From positions 88,555,152 to 88,619,151 of the forward strand of contig OX388350.1 in NCBI GenBank assembly GCA_947579665.1: DNA of 64,000 nt. The letters run 5' to 3'. The notes under the pieces were generated by a model. It saw only the letters and a list, made by a program, of their open reading frames with translations, was not told the DNA's origin and ran no database searches. Positions 11,130-24,500 of this stretch are shown here, piece after piece. This DNA comes from Sympetrum striolatum (lineage: Eukaryota; Arthropoda; Insecta; Odonata; Libellulidae). The number at the start of each line of letters is the position of its first letter. The first letter of the stretch is position 1. A program made the position numbers and the translations under genes.

Positions 11130-11480
11130 CCCAGCACCCCTTTTCACTCAAGGAGGCCCGTAAGCGAGTAGGTAATGGGAAATGGGTGTGTTAGAGTTGA
11201 AATAAGTCAAAATTGCCCTACCGGGGAACCGAGAAAACATCAAAAATGGCGCGGAATGAGTAAAAAAACGACGAAAAAAGGTCATTTTTGAAATAAAATA
11301 TCTCGGAAATGAAGGGTCTTAGGAGGGTTTCAAATACATATATATATATGCCGCCATCCTTTATCTTTAAAATGATGTTAATTTTGTTGATGTATATCCA
11401 TTATTAAGGGAGATACAGAATTTCTCCCAAACAGTCCTCTGCGACAATTTTACCATAAAGCCAAGTTTAACTACTGCTCC
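11130..11480. repeat. Repeat A family, inverted relative to 14262-14570
   Basis: The reverse complement of 11130-11450 matches 14262-14570, including AGAAATTCTGTATCTCCC and the TATATATATG tract. The pair brackets LINE and gypsy debris. Confidence 0.8.
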
Positions 11481-11489
11481 TCCTTTATT

Positions 11490-11990
11490 TACCATCAACA
11501 CAAGTATTCTGCCTGTGGACAGGTTCTTAATATGCATTATTCCACCTTCCCCTGTCTTGAGTGAACTTCCTTCTCCCTTGTCCATATTCTCCTTTCATTT
11601 CATGTCTTCCTTGTTCTTCTCCTCCATTCCATCTTTTTTCCTGCCACAAATCCATGGGAGGAGAGTTATTTACCCTCCTGGTAAAATTCTACGGAAATCC
11701 TTCTATCGTTTAGGTTATTATTCCATTTCTTCTTAACTCATGTTCTTGCCAATTCTTTTTTCTCTCTTGAATTATAAACATGAATGACCTATTTTCAAAA
11801 TCTCATCATTTCTTACTTTGTTTGGCCATTCTATTACCTCCATCTTCCTCCACATTGACATTCCACATGCTTTAAAACTCATTTCATCAGCTTTTCTCAC
11901 TGTCGAGGTTTCACAATAATATAGTATAACATTCCAAATGTAGCACTTCACTATTCTCATTAGTAGTGTAAAGCCTTTGTTATTTTTCTC
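11490..11990 (-). pseudogene. LINE fragment, C-terminal reverse-transcriptase region
   Basis: The minus strand encodes KCYIWNVILYYCETSTVRKA followed by WRKMEVIEWPNKVRNDEIL. This is the familiar C-terminal block after the RT domain of RTE/endonuclease-reverse-transcriptase LINEs (pattern CYVWSVLLYGAETW). Degenerate basic sequence follows down to about 11490. The RT core is absent. Confidence 0.7.
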
Positions 11991-12520
11991 CTCATCATTA
12001 TTTTTTTGCTGTTATTGAAGTCCTCCAAAGCTCTGCAGCTTGTCAGGAGGTGCTTCACCAATGCAATAGCAACAATAGACGAACACAATGTTTAGTGGTT
12101 GAGAAAGAAGAGATCAAGAACAGAGTCATATAGCTATCTTGGCAAATCATGCTAGACCGTTTATTTACTAACTTTACAACAATTGTTGCTACTCACTAAA
12201 CATCTTTCCCCTTTTAAAGATAAAGCAGTTATTTCCCCCATTAAAAGTTAAAGAGCAGCAAAAACATTTTCAATTAATACACCTAAACAAACAATTTAAA
12301 TTAACTTAATGAATTAAAGATACCAAATTAGGTAGAATTTAAGAATACACAATAAATCAAATAACACTTTAAGTTCAAGAATTTTCAGTCCTTGTATCGT
12401 TGAGGAGTTTTCATCACTCTACCAGATCTAGTCATTTTAGAAGGAGTATTTGTCGCTTCAACAGGTTTCACACTAGGTTATTGAAAACAAGCATCTGGCT
12501 TTGGTGACGACACTTTAATG
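11991..12520. other. Probable 3' end of the gypsy element; LTR not delimited
   Basis: AT-rich non-coding sequence between the LINE fragment and the integrase C-terminus. A 3' LTR would be expected here, but I could not find paired ends because the 5' LTR side is missing. Confidence 0.35.
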
Positions 12521-14261
12521 TTTGGTTATTGACTTTGGTGTTCCTTTGAAGGACCAGGCACATCCGTGTCATTCTTCTTTACACATGGAGTTCCTCGCAG
12601 AAACATTCTATTTCTCACATATGTTTGGCCACTATCAGCCTTTACTTCTTCTGGGAGTTATACCTTGCGTGACAACTGCTCTTCTCCAAGTGTCATTTCG
12701 TTTCTGCGGTTGTATGTATACAGTTTCTCCGTGATGGAAAATTTGTGGGACTGGTTTCTGACCTTTATCTTTCTTTTGCCTGAGATTTTGCTTCTGCGTT
12801 GGTATATCCAGATAACATATCATAGATGGTTTGAACAAAGTGGTCATTGTTGGTACAATAGTTCTTGTTCTCTTTCCAAGAAGCAGTTGAGCTGGACTTT
12901 TTCCAACATTTTCTAAGGGAATATTTCTGTAGTTTAAAAGTCCTAGATAGGGATCTTCCTTTGAGAAAAGGCTCTTTTTCACAATTCGCTTAGCAATTTT
13001 CACAGCAGCTTATACCTGACCATTTGACTCTTGTTGTATGGACTGGTTTTTGTGTGCTTGATATCCCACTTTTCACAGAAATTTTCAAACTTTTGAGATT
13101 TTAGCTGAGTATCATATGCAGTTACAACTGCCTCTGGAATACCATATCTAGCAAAATGGTGCTTCATCTTCCCTATTACAGTTGCAGACTTAGTATCTGG
13201 CAGATAATCTAATTCTATAAACTGACTAAAATAGTCCACAGTGACCAAGTAATTCCTGTCTTTGTATTCACACAGGTCGACCCCAACTTTCTGCCATGGT
13301 CTCTCAGCTACTTCTTGCCATTTAATTGCTTCTTGTGGCTTTCGATCACTGTATGATAGGCATGTATGACATCCACCTACAAATTGTCTAATTTCAGACG
13401 ACATGCCAGGCCAAAAGATGAGTTCTCTTGCTCTTCTTAAGCATGAGTTGATTCCTTAATGTCCCAGATGAATTATATCTTTCATTTCTTTTCTCATGGC
13501 TTTATTAATTACAATTCTTTCACCTCTGACCACGATTCCTTCTTGTACTCCCAATTCATCTCTGTAATCAAAATAGCTTCTTATAATTGGTGAGACATAA
13601 TTTCTATTTTCAGGCCATCCTTGTAAGATTATTTGCTTCAAGGCAAGGATTTCTTCATCTTTATTTTATTCCATTTGTATGTTTTCCTGGCAAGTACCTT
13701 TAATAGGCAGAGTGTATATACATTTTTTGGACATCAGGTTCAGTTGTCTCTAACGGTGCTCTGGATAAAGTGTCAGAAACAGGAACTTGTGTTCCAGGCT
13801 TGTAGATCAGTTTAAAATTGTACCGTTGAGCTCTCAGTAGCATACTTTGCAATCTTTTTGCTGCTTTATGTAATGGTTTCTTTCTGATTGCTTCTAATGG
13901 TTTGTGATCCTGAAATACTGTAAATTTGCGATTATATACATAGTGATAAAATTTCTTCAGACTCCATATGACTGATGGCATTTTTTTTTCTAACTGAGCA
14001 TAGTTACGCTCTGCAGCATTAAATGTTCTACTTGCATAGGCAATTGCACAAGAGTCTTGCATCAGGACTGCTCCAAGACCATATTGGCTTGAGTCACATT
14101 CTATTTGCAAAGGTTTTGATGAGTCAAAAATTTCAATGATGGTGCCTCAGTCAGCAGATTCTTTAGCTTTCTCATGGCTTCATCTTGCCTTGATGTCCAA
14201 TTCCATGGCACATCATTCTTTAGCAGCAAGTATAATGGTTCACTGTTATGGGACTGTAATG
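12521..14261 (-). pseudogene. Ty3/gypsy retrotransposon fragment: end of RT, RNase H, integrase
   Basis: Reading down the minus strand: the end of the reverse transcriptase (WTSRQDEAMRKLKNLLTEAP, near 14200); RNase H at 13700-14110 with all four acidic positions (CDSSQYG, QLEKK, VFQDHKPL, SDTLSRA); the integrase zinc-finger region (HLGH near 13460, then GGCHTC); the integrase core at 13000-13404 (VGVDLCEY and VTAYD, with the final Glu region lost); and the integrase C-terminus (YRNIPLENVGKSPAQLLLGK) at 12635-13003. Several stops and frame changes break it. The RT finger and palm, protease and gag are missing because repeat A sequence abuts at about 14262. Confidence 0.88.
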
Positions 14262-14716
14262 GGACTGTTTTGGAGAAATTCTGTATCTCCCTTAATAATG
14301 GATATACATCAACAAAACTAACATCATTTTGAAGATAAAGGATGGCGACATATATATATGTATTTGAAACCCTCCTAAAACGCTTCACTTCTGAGATATT
14401 TCCTTTCAAAAATGACCTTTTTTCGTCGTTTTTTGACTAATTTCGCGCCATTTTTGATGTTTTCTCGGTTCCCCGGTAGGGCGATTTTGACTTATTTCAA
14501 CTCTAACTGACACCCATTTCCTACTCGGTTACGGGCGTTACGGGCCTCCTTGAGTAAAAAGGGGTGCTGGGTGGGTGTAATAATCGACTGATTTACCTGT
14601 TTTTTGACAATTCATGACTCGTTTACGGTTATTTTTGAGTCAAAATTTTAAGTAAAAACGAACAAATATCCATAATTATTGCGCATTACTGCTCCTTCAA
14701 TTGCTAAAAACGGGGG
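14262..14716. repeat. Repeat A family, inverted partner of 11130-11480
   Basis: Starts within the broken gypsy RT and mirrors 11130-11450. From 14530 it also matches the reverse complement of 3560-3860. Confidence 0.75.
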
Positions 14717-15294
14717 TAAAATTGACGAAGAGGACTGTTTGGAAAATTTTTTTTTTATATTAAGAATTGCCCTATTTCGATGATTTTTTCAGGGAAGACA
14801 CTTGAAATATTGCGGCTTATTACGCAAGTGATAGCAACAAAGGACCTCGTGTAATTACTGAGATATATCGTTTATAGTGACCGAGGTACCGGAATGGCCT
14901 CCGTAGGCCATTTTTGAAATGTTAGTTATGGCGTTTGGACGCCAGATGTCGCAGTGATCGACGAGTTTCACTTCTTGGAAGTAGAAAAAAATCATGTACA
15001 TTATCTCTCATACGGGCGCTAACTTTTAAAGAAACTGATGAAATAATAACCTGAAAAGATGAAATGAAGCCAAAAAATGAGGTATAATATCCAGAAAATG
15101 CAGTAAATAATCAGGGATTATGTTAATCATTAACAGTATGCACATAAACAAACGTTGTGGTTGAAGTGGATGGGTTGAGTTGGGTGGGCGGTATTCCTTC
15201 ATTTACATCGTAGTAATGAGGGATAAATAATCCACTTTACCCATAATTTATCGAAAATAAATTGTAAAATCTATGCTTTAACCCAAAAACCCAA
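14717..15294. repeat. Dispersed repeat A, copy 2
   Basis: Direct, nearly identical copy of 2393-2965. The few differences include TTTGAAATG for TTTGAAGTG. Confidence 0.8.
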
Positions 15295-15429
15295 CCACGT
15301 CTGCATGTGAATCAAAACATTATTGCCTATAAATTTTACTTTATCTACAATTTCATAAATTCAACAGTACTTCTGCATATGCACATAATATTAGATTGAA
15401 GGGTCCAGTGGGGGCTGTACAGGGGGGGG

Positions 15430-16622
15430 CAGATGCCCCCCCCCTCGGTATGCCCATGGCCTTATCTGTTTTTTGAAGTTACTATTTCGTGGCACGCAGG
15501 ACACTTTAACGCTTGCGCTTGTTCCACTCTGAGCACTAGTTCTGATTGAAGACTCACTCTTTTTAATTTTCCTAATAATGGACTCATTCACTTCCATCGA
15601 TCTGGCTACTGATGCATAGGATTCTCGGCGGGCAAGTTTGGCGAGAACTTCTAAATTCTTATGGAGTGCCATTACTCGTCTTGCACGTTTGGAGACACTA
15701 CTTTTCTCCTATCTTGATTTACTCTTCGGATCCATCAAAGCTCATACCAGAAGGAAAATTCGCCAAAAATTGAGACGTCTTCAGTACATACAACTAAACT
15801 TCTCCGACAACTCAACTAATCTGACTAAGTTCGAGTTAAGGTTTGCCTAGAGCAAATGGAAAGGAAAGATGACAATGTAATCATTTTCCAAAGACTCGGC
15901 TGTCCACACTGTTGGAGAAGAGTAAGCCCTTATTTGACCCCTCAAACCCCAATGAGATTTCTTTTAATTACCCTCCCATGATGACCGATGAGATAGACGC
16001 ATATGAAGCGCTTTTCAGGAATAACATCATAAACCTTTAAAAGCTGAGGATATGCATTGCAAAGACATTTCAAAGAAGTGCCTCACTGTATGAAGTAACT
16101 CCCTCAAGATGCAAACGACGCGCTTCAGCTGTATAGGAAGATATCCGTTCCGTTTATGGAAACTTTTGGTTCCCAATAGAAACCTAATTGAAAGGAAAAC
16201 ACCTAAGCTTATGTATTTTATCAGAAAATACTATTAATGAAGGGAAATTCTGTAATGTCTGGTAAAAATCAGCGATGAATCTTAATTCGAATAAGAAACA
16301 AATTAATTTAGAATGACGTGTTTCCGCGGTACGGTAAAATTTTGATAAGCCGTAGGAATTGTTAAGTAATAGTTTTTATTATTCGAAGAGAAATGCTAAA
16401 AATGGCCACATAAGCATACTGATTAAAATTAATTCTGATTGTGCAATCGGCGAAGCTAGGTAAAATTTTGGGCTCCAGCTATACTTGAATTTACATTGCG
16501 GACTGTCGAGTTGGTTGACTCGTAGACCGCGGTTGACAAGGGAAACACCCGCGGTTGAGAAGACTGGGTATCAAAAAATTAACCGCGGATACTCAAGGGC
16601 CGCGGTTGACGAGGAATGCCTG
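15430..16622 (-). mobile_element. pogo/Tigger fragment with one end and a transposase N-terminus
   Basis: The right end reads, as reverse complement from 16622, CAGGCATTCCTCGTCAACCG and is followed by TA, a Tigger-type end with repeated CCGCGGTTGA words. At 15540-15672 the minus strand encodes MALHKNLEVLAKLARRESYA then VNESIIRKIKKSE, the CENP-B/psq helix-turn-helix at a Tigger transposase start. The frame is lost after about 60 residues and the catalytic core is absent. A C- and G-rich tract (15421-15443) of another repeat lies at the truncated side. Confidence 0.7.
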
Positions 16623-18278
16623 TACTTGTATGTAGAAAGAAAGAGCACGGTTACATATTATAAGTTTTAAATTGGTCACGACAACACTCATCGAAACGTT
16701 TATTCCTCTCAGGGGAATTTTTACTTAAATAACACTATAATAATAAATTTTTAAGGAGAGTAAAATATCTATTCTTCCAGCCAAACTCCCAGAGTATTCA
16801 ACAAGAACAAAATTCCCTGAGGTTTCCAAGCTTCCCAGGATGGCAGACACCCTGAGAATTGGTGTCTTTTGATGTGAACAATCTTTTAACAAATGTGCCA
16901 GTAGATGAATGGGTATCATGAAGAAGATTATAGTGAATAAAACATGACTAAGGATATGGTTTTTGTATTTTTAATTTGCTTTATGTTCATTTAAACCAAA
17001 ATTATTTCCTATTTAACATTAAATTTTATAGACACAACAAAGGATTTGCAATGGGGTCGATAAAGTTCTCTGTTTGTGGAATGACCATGTTTGTCTCTTT
17101 CATTCTAATGAACATTGAAAAATTGCAATCTATTTTTTATTTCCAAAAAATATTATCAACAAAAATTGTTAATTAATTTATGTTAATTGTAAACTAGATA
17201 ATCATTAGTTGTTTGATAGTAAAATAACGATGTCTTACAATTTTATAACATATTTCAAGCATGTGACCATTGGTGTTAGTGAAACACACACTGGGGTTAA
17301 ATGATGATTTTTAAAGTGAAATTTCAGATAAAATTTGTACTCCAAACTATTGTTGCTTTAATTACCACAGTAATCTTAATGGATAGAATTTTCCATCACC
17401 AAAATTCAAATGAATGAGGTAGAGTAAAACTGACATTATCTCTTATAAGCAGAAATTTTACAAAATTTTCATTCCTTCCAGTAGGATGATCATATGAACA
17501 ATTTCATTTGTATATATTTCCCTTTTTTTATGAAGGAGAATATCGTGATAAGATACAAAGTTGTTTCAAATAATCACCCTTACCGTACCTTAATCACAAT
17601 CACTGTATATTTTACACTTGACCAGTCGGTCGTGAGTAAAATATGGGGTGGAAAAAAGTACAAGCGAAAAATTTTATTTCTTCAATAAATTTAAAACTAA
17701 CTTAAAAGAATTTATTCATCAGAGTAATTTAAAAATAAGGAAATTAAGAGAAAACATACTGAAATAAAATTTATTTTGTTAATATAAAATATTGCACATT
17801 GGAATGTTAACAATAATGAAAATTAATTTATGACTTAACAATTTTATACTTCCAAAGCCTAAAGTACACTTTAGGAATGTCATTCATAATATAATGAGGA
17901 GTTAAGTAATATTTGTTAAAACATCTGAGAATTTCTTGTTTGTCTCCATATTTAAGGAAATTCAAATTTGTCGTTAGATAAATTTTTAATATAAACAATC
18001 ATAAGATTTATTAGGAGTTTGGACCCTCAAAAGACATAGTAAGATAACTTTCTAAACAAGCTAACAATTTTTTGCAAATTAAACTCTTAAAATAAGCAAT
18101 AGGCAAATATTGTTAGGATTACAGACAGGGCTAAGGAAATTCAAGCCATTGCAGCTGATGACACCACCAAATGAATCCATAAATTATTGCTTAAAAATTA
18201 ATGTTCAAATAATGAAGAAAATGGTCTATTAATTGGACAATGACACATGTCACATCCTCTGAAAATATTCTACAATAA
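16623..18278. other. No gene seen
   Basis: AT-rich sequence downstream of the KIAA0319-like gene, with short unconvincing frames only. It may include part of that gene's 3' UTR. Confidence 0.45.
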
Positions 18279-18284
18279 TTTAAT
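18279..18284 (-). terminator. Candidate poly(A) signal of the KIAA0319-like gene
   Basis: ATTAAA on the minus strand, about 180 bp after the stop codon. A canonical AATAAA lies further on at 18007-18012. In such AT-rich DNA neither is compelling. Confidence 0.3.
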
Positions 18285-18464
18285 TATCAAGTAAAACTCT
18301 CAGATATGGAGTTGATGAGAACAGGGTATCATTTTTGACAAAAAAAATTCATATAAATCATAATAAGAAAGTGATAAACTGTTAAAAAATAATAATGAAG
18401 ATAGGAATGTAAAAATTACAAGGAAAGCTCTTTGGTTCTAAGCCATATTGACTCTTGAAGGCAG

Positions 18465-18589
18465 TCACGTTTTCACCCTCCTTGTGCCATTGTAGCGATT
18501 ACTGCCTTGTGCATTCAACTCAAATACAACATCATCGGAATTAGATGCTTCAGAGAGAGAAGGTTGGCATTTTGCAAGATGAGCTGGAG
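18465..18589 (-). CDS. KIAA0319L: KIAA0319-like last coding exon
   Basis: Acceptor TTCTCTTTTAG. 40 residues (SEASNSDDVVFELNAQGSNR near the middle) end at TGA 18467-18465. The SNSDDVVF patch resembles the SD-rich end of the vertebrate tails. Confidence 0.85.
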
Positions 18590-21500
18590 CTAAAAGAGAA
18601 ATTAAGCCCAATAAATTCAACAATTTAAATTCAATAGGTAACCAGACTTTTTTCTTATATTCTGATTATTAAAAATCATTCACGATAAGGGTTTCAATTT
18701 TCACAAAACGAACCTTAATAAATAAATTGAAAATTACTATGTTGAACAATCACTTCTTACTTGCTAAATCTACTCTACTATAAAATATATATCAAGTTAG
18801 GATTAATTTTTAAAAAAGCTGTGTCTGAATCTCCAAATTTTTGAGGTTCCACTACACATTGATTTTGAACAATTCTCATTCAATTCCTTCAGGATTTTAG
18901 ATAAATGAAATGATAAAGTAATATATTAAAAGATTTAAGGAGTATTTAAAGTTAACTGTAATTCATAACAGGTATCTTGATAACGCACAAGGAGAACACC
19001 AGGTTTGCGGGAAATGAATTCAAACAAAACTTTCAGGGCACATTCTCTGCTTAAAAATAATGGACACATGTCCGACCGTTCAACTCAATAGGTTTATGAA
19101 AAATAAGCGACTGAAAATCGGAGTTAGGCAACACCGCCATATATACATGCATTGCCATGCAGATCTCACTTTTGTCTTTGGATTTTGATGAAAATTTTTG
19201 TGGTGATACAGGAAGTGGAGTAATGAAAAATTGTTATGTTGTTCATGTAAATGGGCCTTAGTTTTGTTACAATAATTAACTAAATATTGAAACTCAGAAT
19301 AATGAAATCCTGCGAGAATTTCTCTTTGTTGCCACTACTCATTTGTGCCTAGCCTGGGATGAATGACCTTTAGTGAAGCATGTTGTCAGTGGAATATGGA
19401 CCCCCACTGGAAAGGGTGGAGTGATCCTGGGGAAAACCCGAGGCAAATGTTCGAGCAGTACATGACCAAATATATCTTTGTTGTAAAATAATTTGCAAAT
19501 ATGGCCCCAGGAAAACCAATTGTCTGGAAAAATAAGAGCAGGTAACTTATTGTCTGTTGGTGAGTGATCATCATATACGGAGCTAGTACGGAGGAAAATT
19601 TTCTATTGTTCTTGAATAACGTTGTCTTCCTGGTGCAATATTTACATAATTGCCTTGTGATCATCATTGTCATTCGTCAGGTAAATTTCTTCCTGCAGTA
19701 TTCCGTGGAATCAAAATATTTTCCTGTACAAGTAACGTATATCTACTTATGATATTTTCTCAATTTTCACAGCAACATAAGTACTCGTAAAAGACTACAA
19801 ACATGAGTGATAAGCCCGGAACCTCTCGAATACTACGACAGGACGCTCCTGATTTTGAGGAGCTGGTTATGGAATACTTGAGGGAAGATGACAGTGAACT
19901 GGAAAATGAGATTGAGGAGGATAATATTATTGTTAGTGATAAAAATACGGATTCCGAGGAGAGTGAAGAAGATGATGACAAGGAAGTAAATGTTTCAGTG
20001 AATCAGATTTCTAAGAAAGTTGGATATTATTTTGGAAAAAATCGCTATAAATGGAGTTCTAAAGAGCCAAAGAGAAACGTTTGCACTCGTCTGCATAACA
20101 TTGTCGCAGAAAAACTAGGTTTGAAGCAATCTGTTATACCTTTAGATAAGGAACTGCATCCTATACACTTATGGTCGCTTATTTTTCACGACGATATAAT
20201 AGATTTGATTTTGTGTTGGACAAATGTCAAACTTCTGAAGTTAAGAGAAAAGGTTACCAGAAGCAGTAGGTCTGAAATCCAAGATTTAAATTATGTTGAA
20301 TTAAGAGCTTTACTTGGGTTAATAATATATTCGGCAATATTTAAATCTAAAGATGAAGATAAATGTAGTATTTTTGCTATAGATGGCACTGGAAGGGAAA
20401 TTTTTCATTTAGTACTGTCTGGACAACGATTTGCTGTTCTCCTTTTATATCTTCGGTTTGATAACCATGAAGACCAAATCGTCCGGTACGAAAGTGACCC
20501 AGTTGCACCAATTTCTGATTTGTTAAATCATTTCTTAAAAAAATCTCATTGTTGCTATTCACTGGGCACAACAACTTGTATTGACGAAATTTTAATTTCC
20601 TTCAGGGGTCGGTGCCGATTTGAAATGTACATCCCGAGTAAGCCAGCTAAGTATGGCCTCAAAATTATGTGTTTGACGGATACATCGAATAGCTATTTGT
20701 ATAATGCCTATTTGTACGCCGGAAAAAATACCAACGGAATAAGTTTGTCAGAGGAAGACAAAAAGACTTCGAAACCTACGCAATCAGTTCTGCGTCTCAC
20801 TGAGCCAATATTTCATTCCAATCGAAATATTACAGCTGATAATTGGTTCACTTCAATTGAACTGGTTTAGAAGCTGAGGGTGAAAGGACTGGCCTATGTC
20901 AGGACGATAAGAAAAAATAAAAGGGAAATATCCAATGAGTTCGGGCCTTCAAAAGAGGGTGCAATTTGGTCCTCGTTGTATGGATATACGGCGAACATGA
21001 CTCTAGTTCCTCATGTGCCAAAGAGAAACAGGACTGTTTGTTTGGTGTTGTCAATGCACCACAGAGAGCACTGATGACGTGACAATGAAACCTGAAATTA
21101 TAGCTTTCTATAATTCAACCAAAGGTGGAGTAGATACACAAGATAAGATGTGTAGCAGCTACTCATCTAGTTGAAGAACAAGGAGATGGCCAATGGCAGT
21201 GTTTCTTAGGATTTTAGACATTTCATTGGTGAATTCTTTTGTGTTCCAGCAGTCTCTAAAAGACATGAAGAATCTGAATAGGCACGATTTTATTAAATGC
21301 ATTGCAGCGGAGTTATTAAGCCCACAATTAAAGAGGAGAATGTTGAACAGCTAGATTCCCATGCAATTAAGAGCCAATATAGACCGAATTCTGAACCTAA
21401 CAGTAGAAAAACCTCAAAATGTCGAAGATAAACTAGAGAAGCGGAAGACTTGCCGACTTAGCCATCCATGCAAAAAACGAAAAACCTCCTTCTGTTGCTG

Positions 21501-24500
21501 CAAATGTAGACAACCAGTTTTTTTATAATGCACAAAAAAAAATTTGCAGGAACTGTGGTTCTATGGAGGGGTAGGACATTGTTCACGGAAAATGTAATAT
21601 TGAACGTTTGCAGAATCTATGAAAAACACAATAAATTAAATATTTTTCAAGAAGGTTTTATCATTTATTATCCCAAAAATACATTAAAGGATTTGCTTCA
21701 AAAATAGCCACCTGATTTTTAATATATGACATTATTTAAAAAGGATATGTTTTTTCATTCAAATTTTTGACTATCTTCGTACAATGATTAATAATTGAAA
21801 TTTCATTCTTATTAACATAAAATTAAATTTGAATTCAAATTATTAAATAACTGATTAGTTTATTAAGACTTTTAAATTTTGTTAAATGTGTCATTTAGTA
21901 AGTTTAAAGATATTTAAAATATTGCGGTCTCCCAGACCGCACGTCACTGGTAGTGTGACAAAAATTGCACGTCTCTGGTTAAGGGTTAAGGATTTGGTTT
22001 TTTTCACCTTGATGGACCTCCTCATATAAGGCATTAATGTTCAATTACAGTATTCTTTTTCAAAACATATAACAATGGTGTCACAGACTTCAGATATTCC
22101 TCTTGGTTTGTGAAGTCCTTTACAAAGGAAATTCAAAAGGAAAATATGCCTTGTACACAATTGTAGCCCTGATTCTTTTTGTTAAATTTTTTATTTATTT
22201 GTGAAATGTTTACCCTGAAATTGCAAAAAAAGGAAACTAACTCAACTTTGAAGAACTACTTTTACATTATACAGTAAATGTTATGAAAAGTTAAGCAGAA
22301 ATTGGGACAGAAATGTTTTAGTTATGTTTTCTTAACTTGAACAGGTCCTCAACCTTGAGGAGGGGGAATTGTATCGGCTTTCAAAGCTTAAACCATGGTC
22401 AGTATCTTGATTTTTGATTCACTGTTATATGATAACTAGGATAGATTCAGGGCAGGTTTTTATAAAACAACTTATAAATATTGGAATTTTTGGATTTTTC
22501 TGGATTTCCCAGAGATTTTGATGCTGATGAGTAGAAACCATTTATATATATTTTTGTCAACCAGTGTTACAGTTACTAGGTTACATCAACATACTGCAAA
22601 TATAATTTCAAATTACTCAGCTCTGTGAATATAATGGTTACTGATCTATAACAATCCAACAATTAATTTATATTTTTTATATACATTAGAGTAAAATTGG
22701 ATAAGAAAATGAAGTTTCTATCTAGAAGCACTTGGAATTAGTAGTTACACAACCTTTAGATAGCAAGAGCTAAATCAAAGAGAAGAAGGTGAATTCAAAA
22801 AGACTCACATGTATGTAGCATAGCATCCTCTTCATCATTATCCTCTTCGTCCTCTCCTCTTCCACTCTCCTCTTCGCCCAGGGGCAAGTAACGCGAGCGC
22901 CTACGGTGGGCTCCCTTGCTTGGAGGGCCCTCACCACTAGAACCACAGCACCATGGCCAAGAACAAGATGATGATGGCTCCCTCAAGCTAGTGCCATTAC
23001 GCCTCCCTGATCGCCGATGATGCCTTTTTGAACGATGCTGAGGTAAAATATTTTCCGAGGATGAGGTTCCTTGCGATGAACAGCAAGCCCCACAAAGGTG
23101 TTGACATAGGCATGCAATAGCCCATCCACTGAAAACAGTGACTACCACCACAGCACATGCCCCAACTACCACATATAATATACTCCAATCTGTATAATGA
23201 ACAAGAAACATATATTCATTACACATATAAGCATGTTTTTCAGCAGGTACTATCCAGGAAACTGAGTACATGTGAAATGCTATAGAAGAATTTTAGTTAC
23301 TCCCTTAAGAGAGTCAGAGTTCCTCAAGGAACATTAGAATGTCATAATTACCCCCAGCAGATAAAGAGATTACAACTAGCACTCAAGAGAATCACAGTAT
23401 ATCTCACTTAAAAATCTTAGTCCAGCTGGTTGAAAAATTCATACTGCCCCTTAAGAGAGTCATAATTATTCTTGAGGGAAACATTAAGAAATTTATAGAT
23501 GCTCCTATCCCTTAAAGGAATCATTTTATCTCTTGCAGCTACAAAAGAATCATAACTGTAGCAACCAGAAGAGTGTCAATGATAGTAACTATAAGCTAAT
23601 GAGTTAGATACTCCTGGAACATAAGAGTGTCTTAGCTACTATCACCCCTTAATAGAGTCAATATAATTACCAATGGCAACTATAAAAGAGTCATAGTTAA
23701 TACAGCCACTGAAGGAAGTGATAATAACTCCCAGGTATTAACTATCCCTCCATAATAACTCAGAAGACAGTCATAGTCTCTCTCCTCCCACTTAACATGA
23801 CTGAGATTCATTACTATTAGCATCCCTTAACCCTCCAGCAGACGCGCTGGCGCACTGAGTGCGCCAGTGTATACATTTTCATTTGTAACTTTTTTAATCT
23901 TTCCTTGTAATCATTTTGTGTCCCTCAAGTCTTCCCACAATAATGTTCTCTATGCACCACCTGATTTCTCATAAATTGGGTTCAATTTACGGCAACAAAG
24001 AAACTTTTCTGAAGCTCATGTTGTGCTGGAGCAACCCGTGCCCAGGTTCAACTCAATATTTTACTGCAAATAGGAGTAATATTTTTTGTATAATAAGACC
24101 ATTGCTGTGTACATACATGAATGTGAATCGTGAAGGTTTGTGCACAACTTTACACATACGTTATTTCCTTGAAGGTTCCAAGTGTTTATAAATGTTAAAG
24201 CGTGATTTATTCCGTTTATCATTAAAAACCTATTAAAAAATAAAAGTGATTAATCGATTTTTGAAGCTTAAACTATTGTATAATGGCTATAAATTCTAAA
24301 TTTAAGGAAATCATTTGATTTGAAGAAGATATTTAAAAAATAATCACTGCTGCGACTGCTCATGTTACGCCAAGGGGCGTGACTGCTGGAGGGTTAAGAG
24401 AGCCGCTCTTGCCCAGTCACATTAACAGAGTCCAAAATACTCCCCTTATCATCATAATAACATTTGCAACTAACTTAAGAGAATGAACTGGGTTGGCTTG

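Noticed and set aside
22997..23188. Minus-strand frame overlapping the transmembrane exon
   Set aside because: A shifted shadow of the KIAA0319-like exon at 22809-23189; the spliced frame carries the helix and tail.
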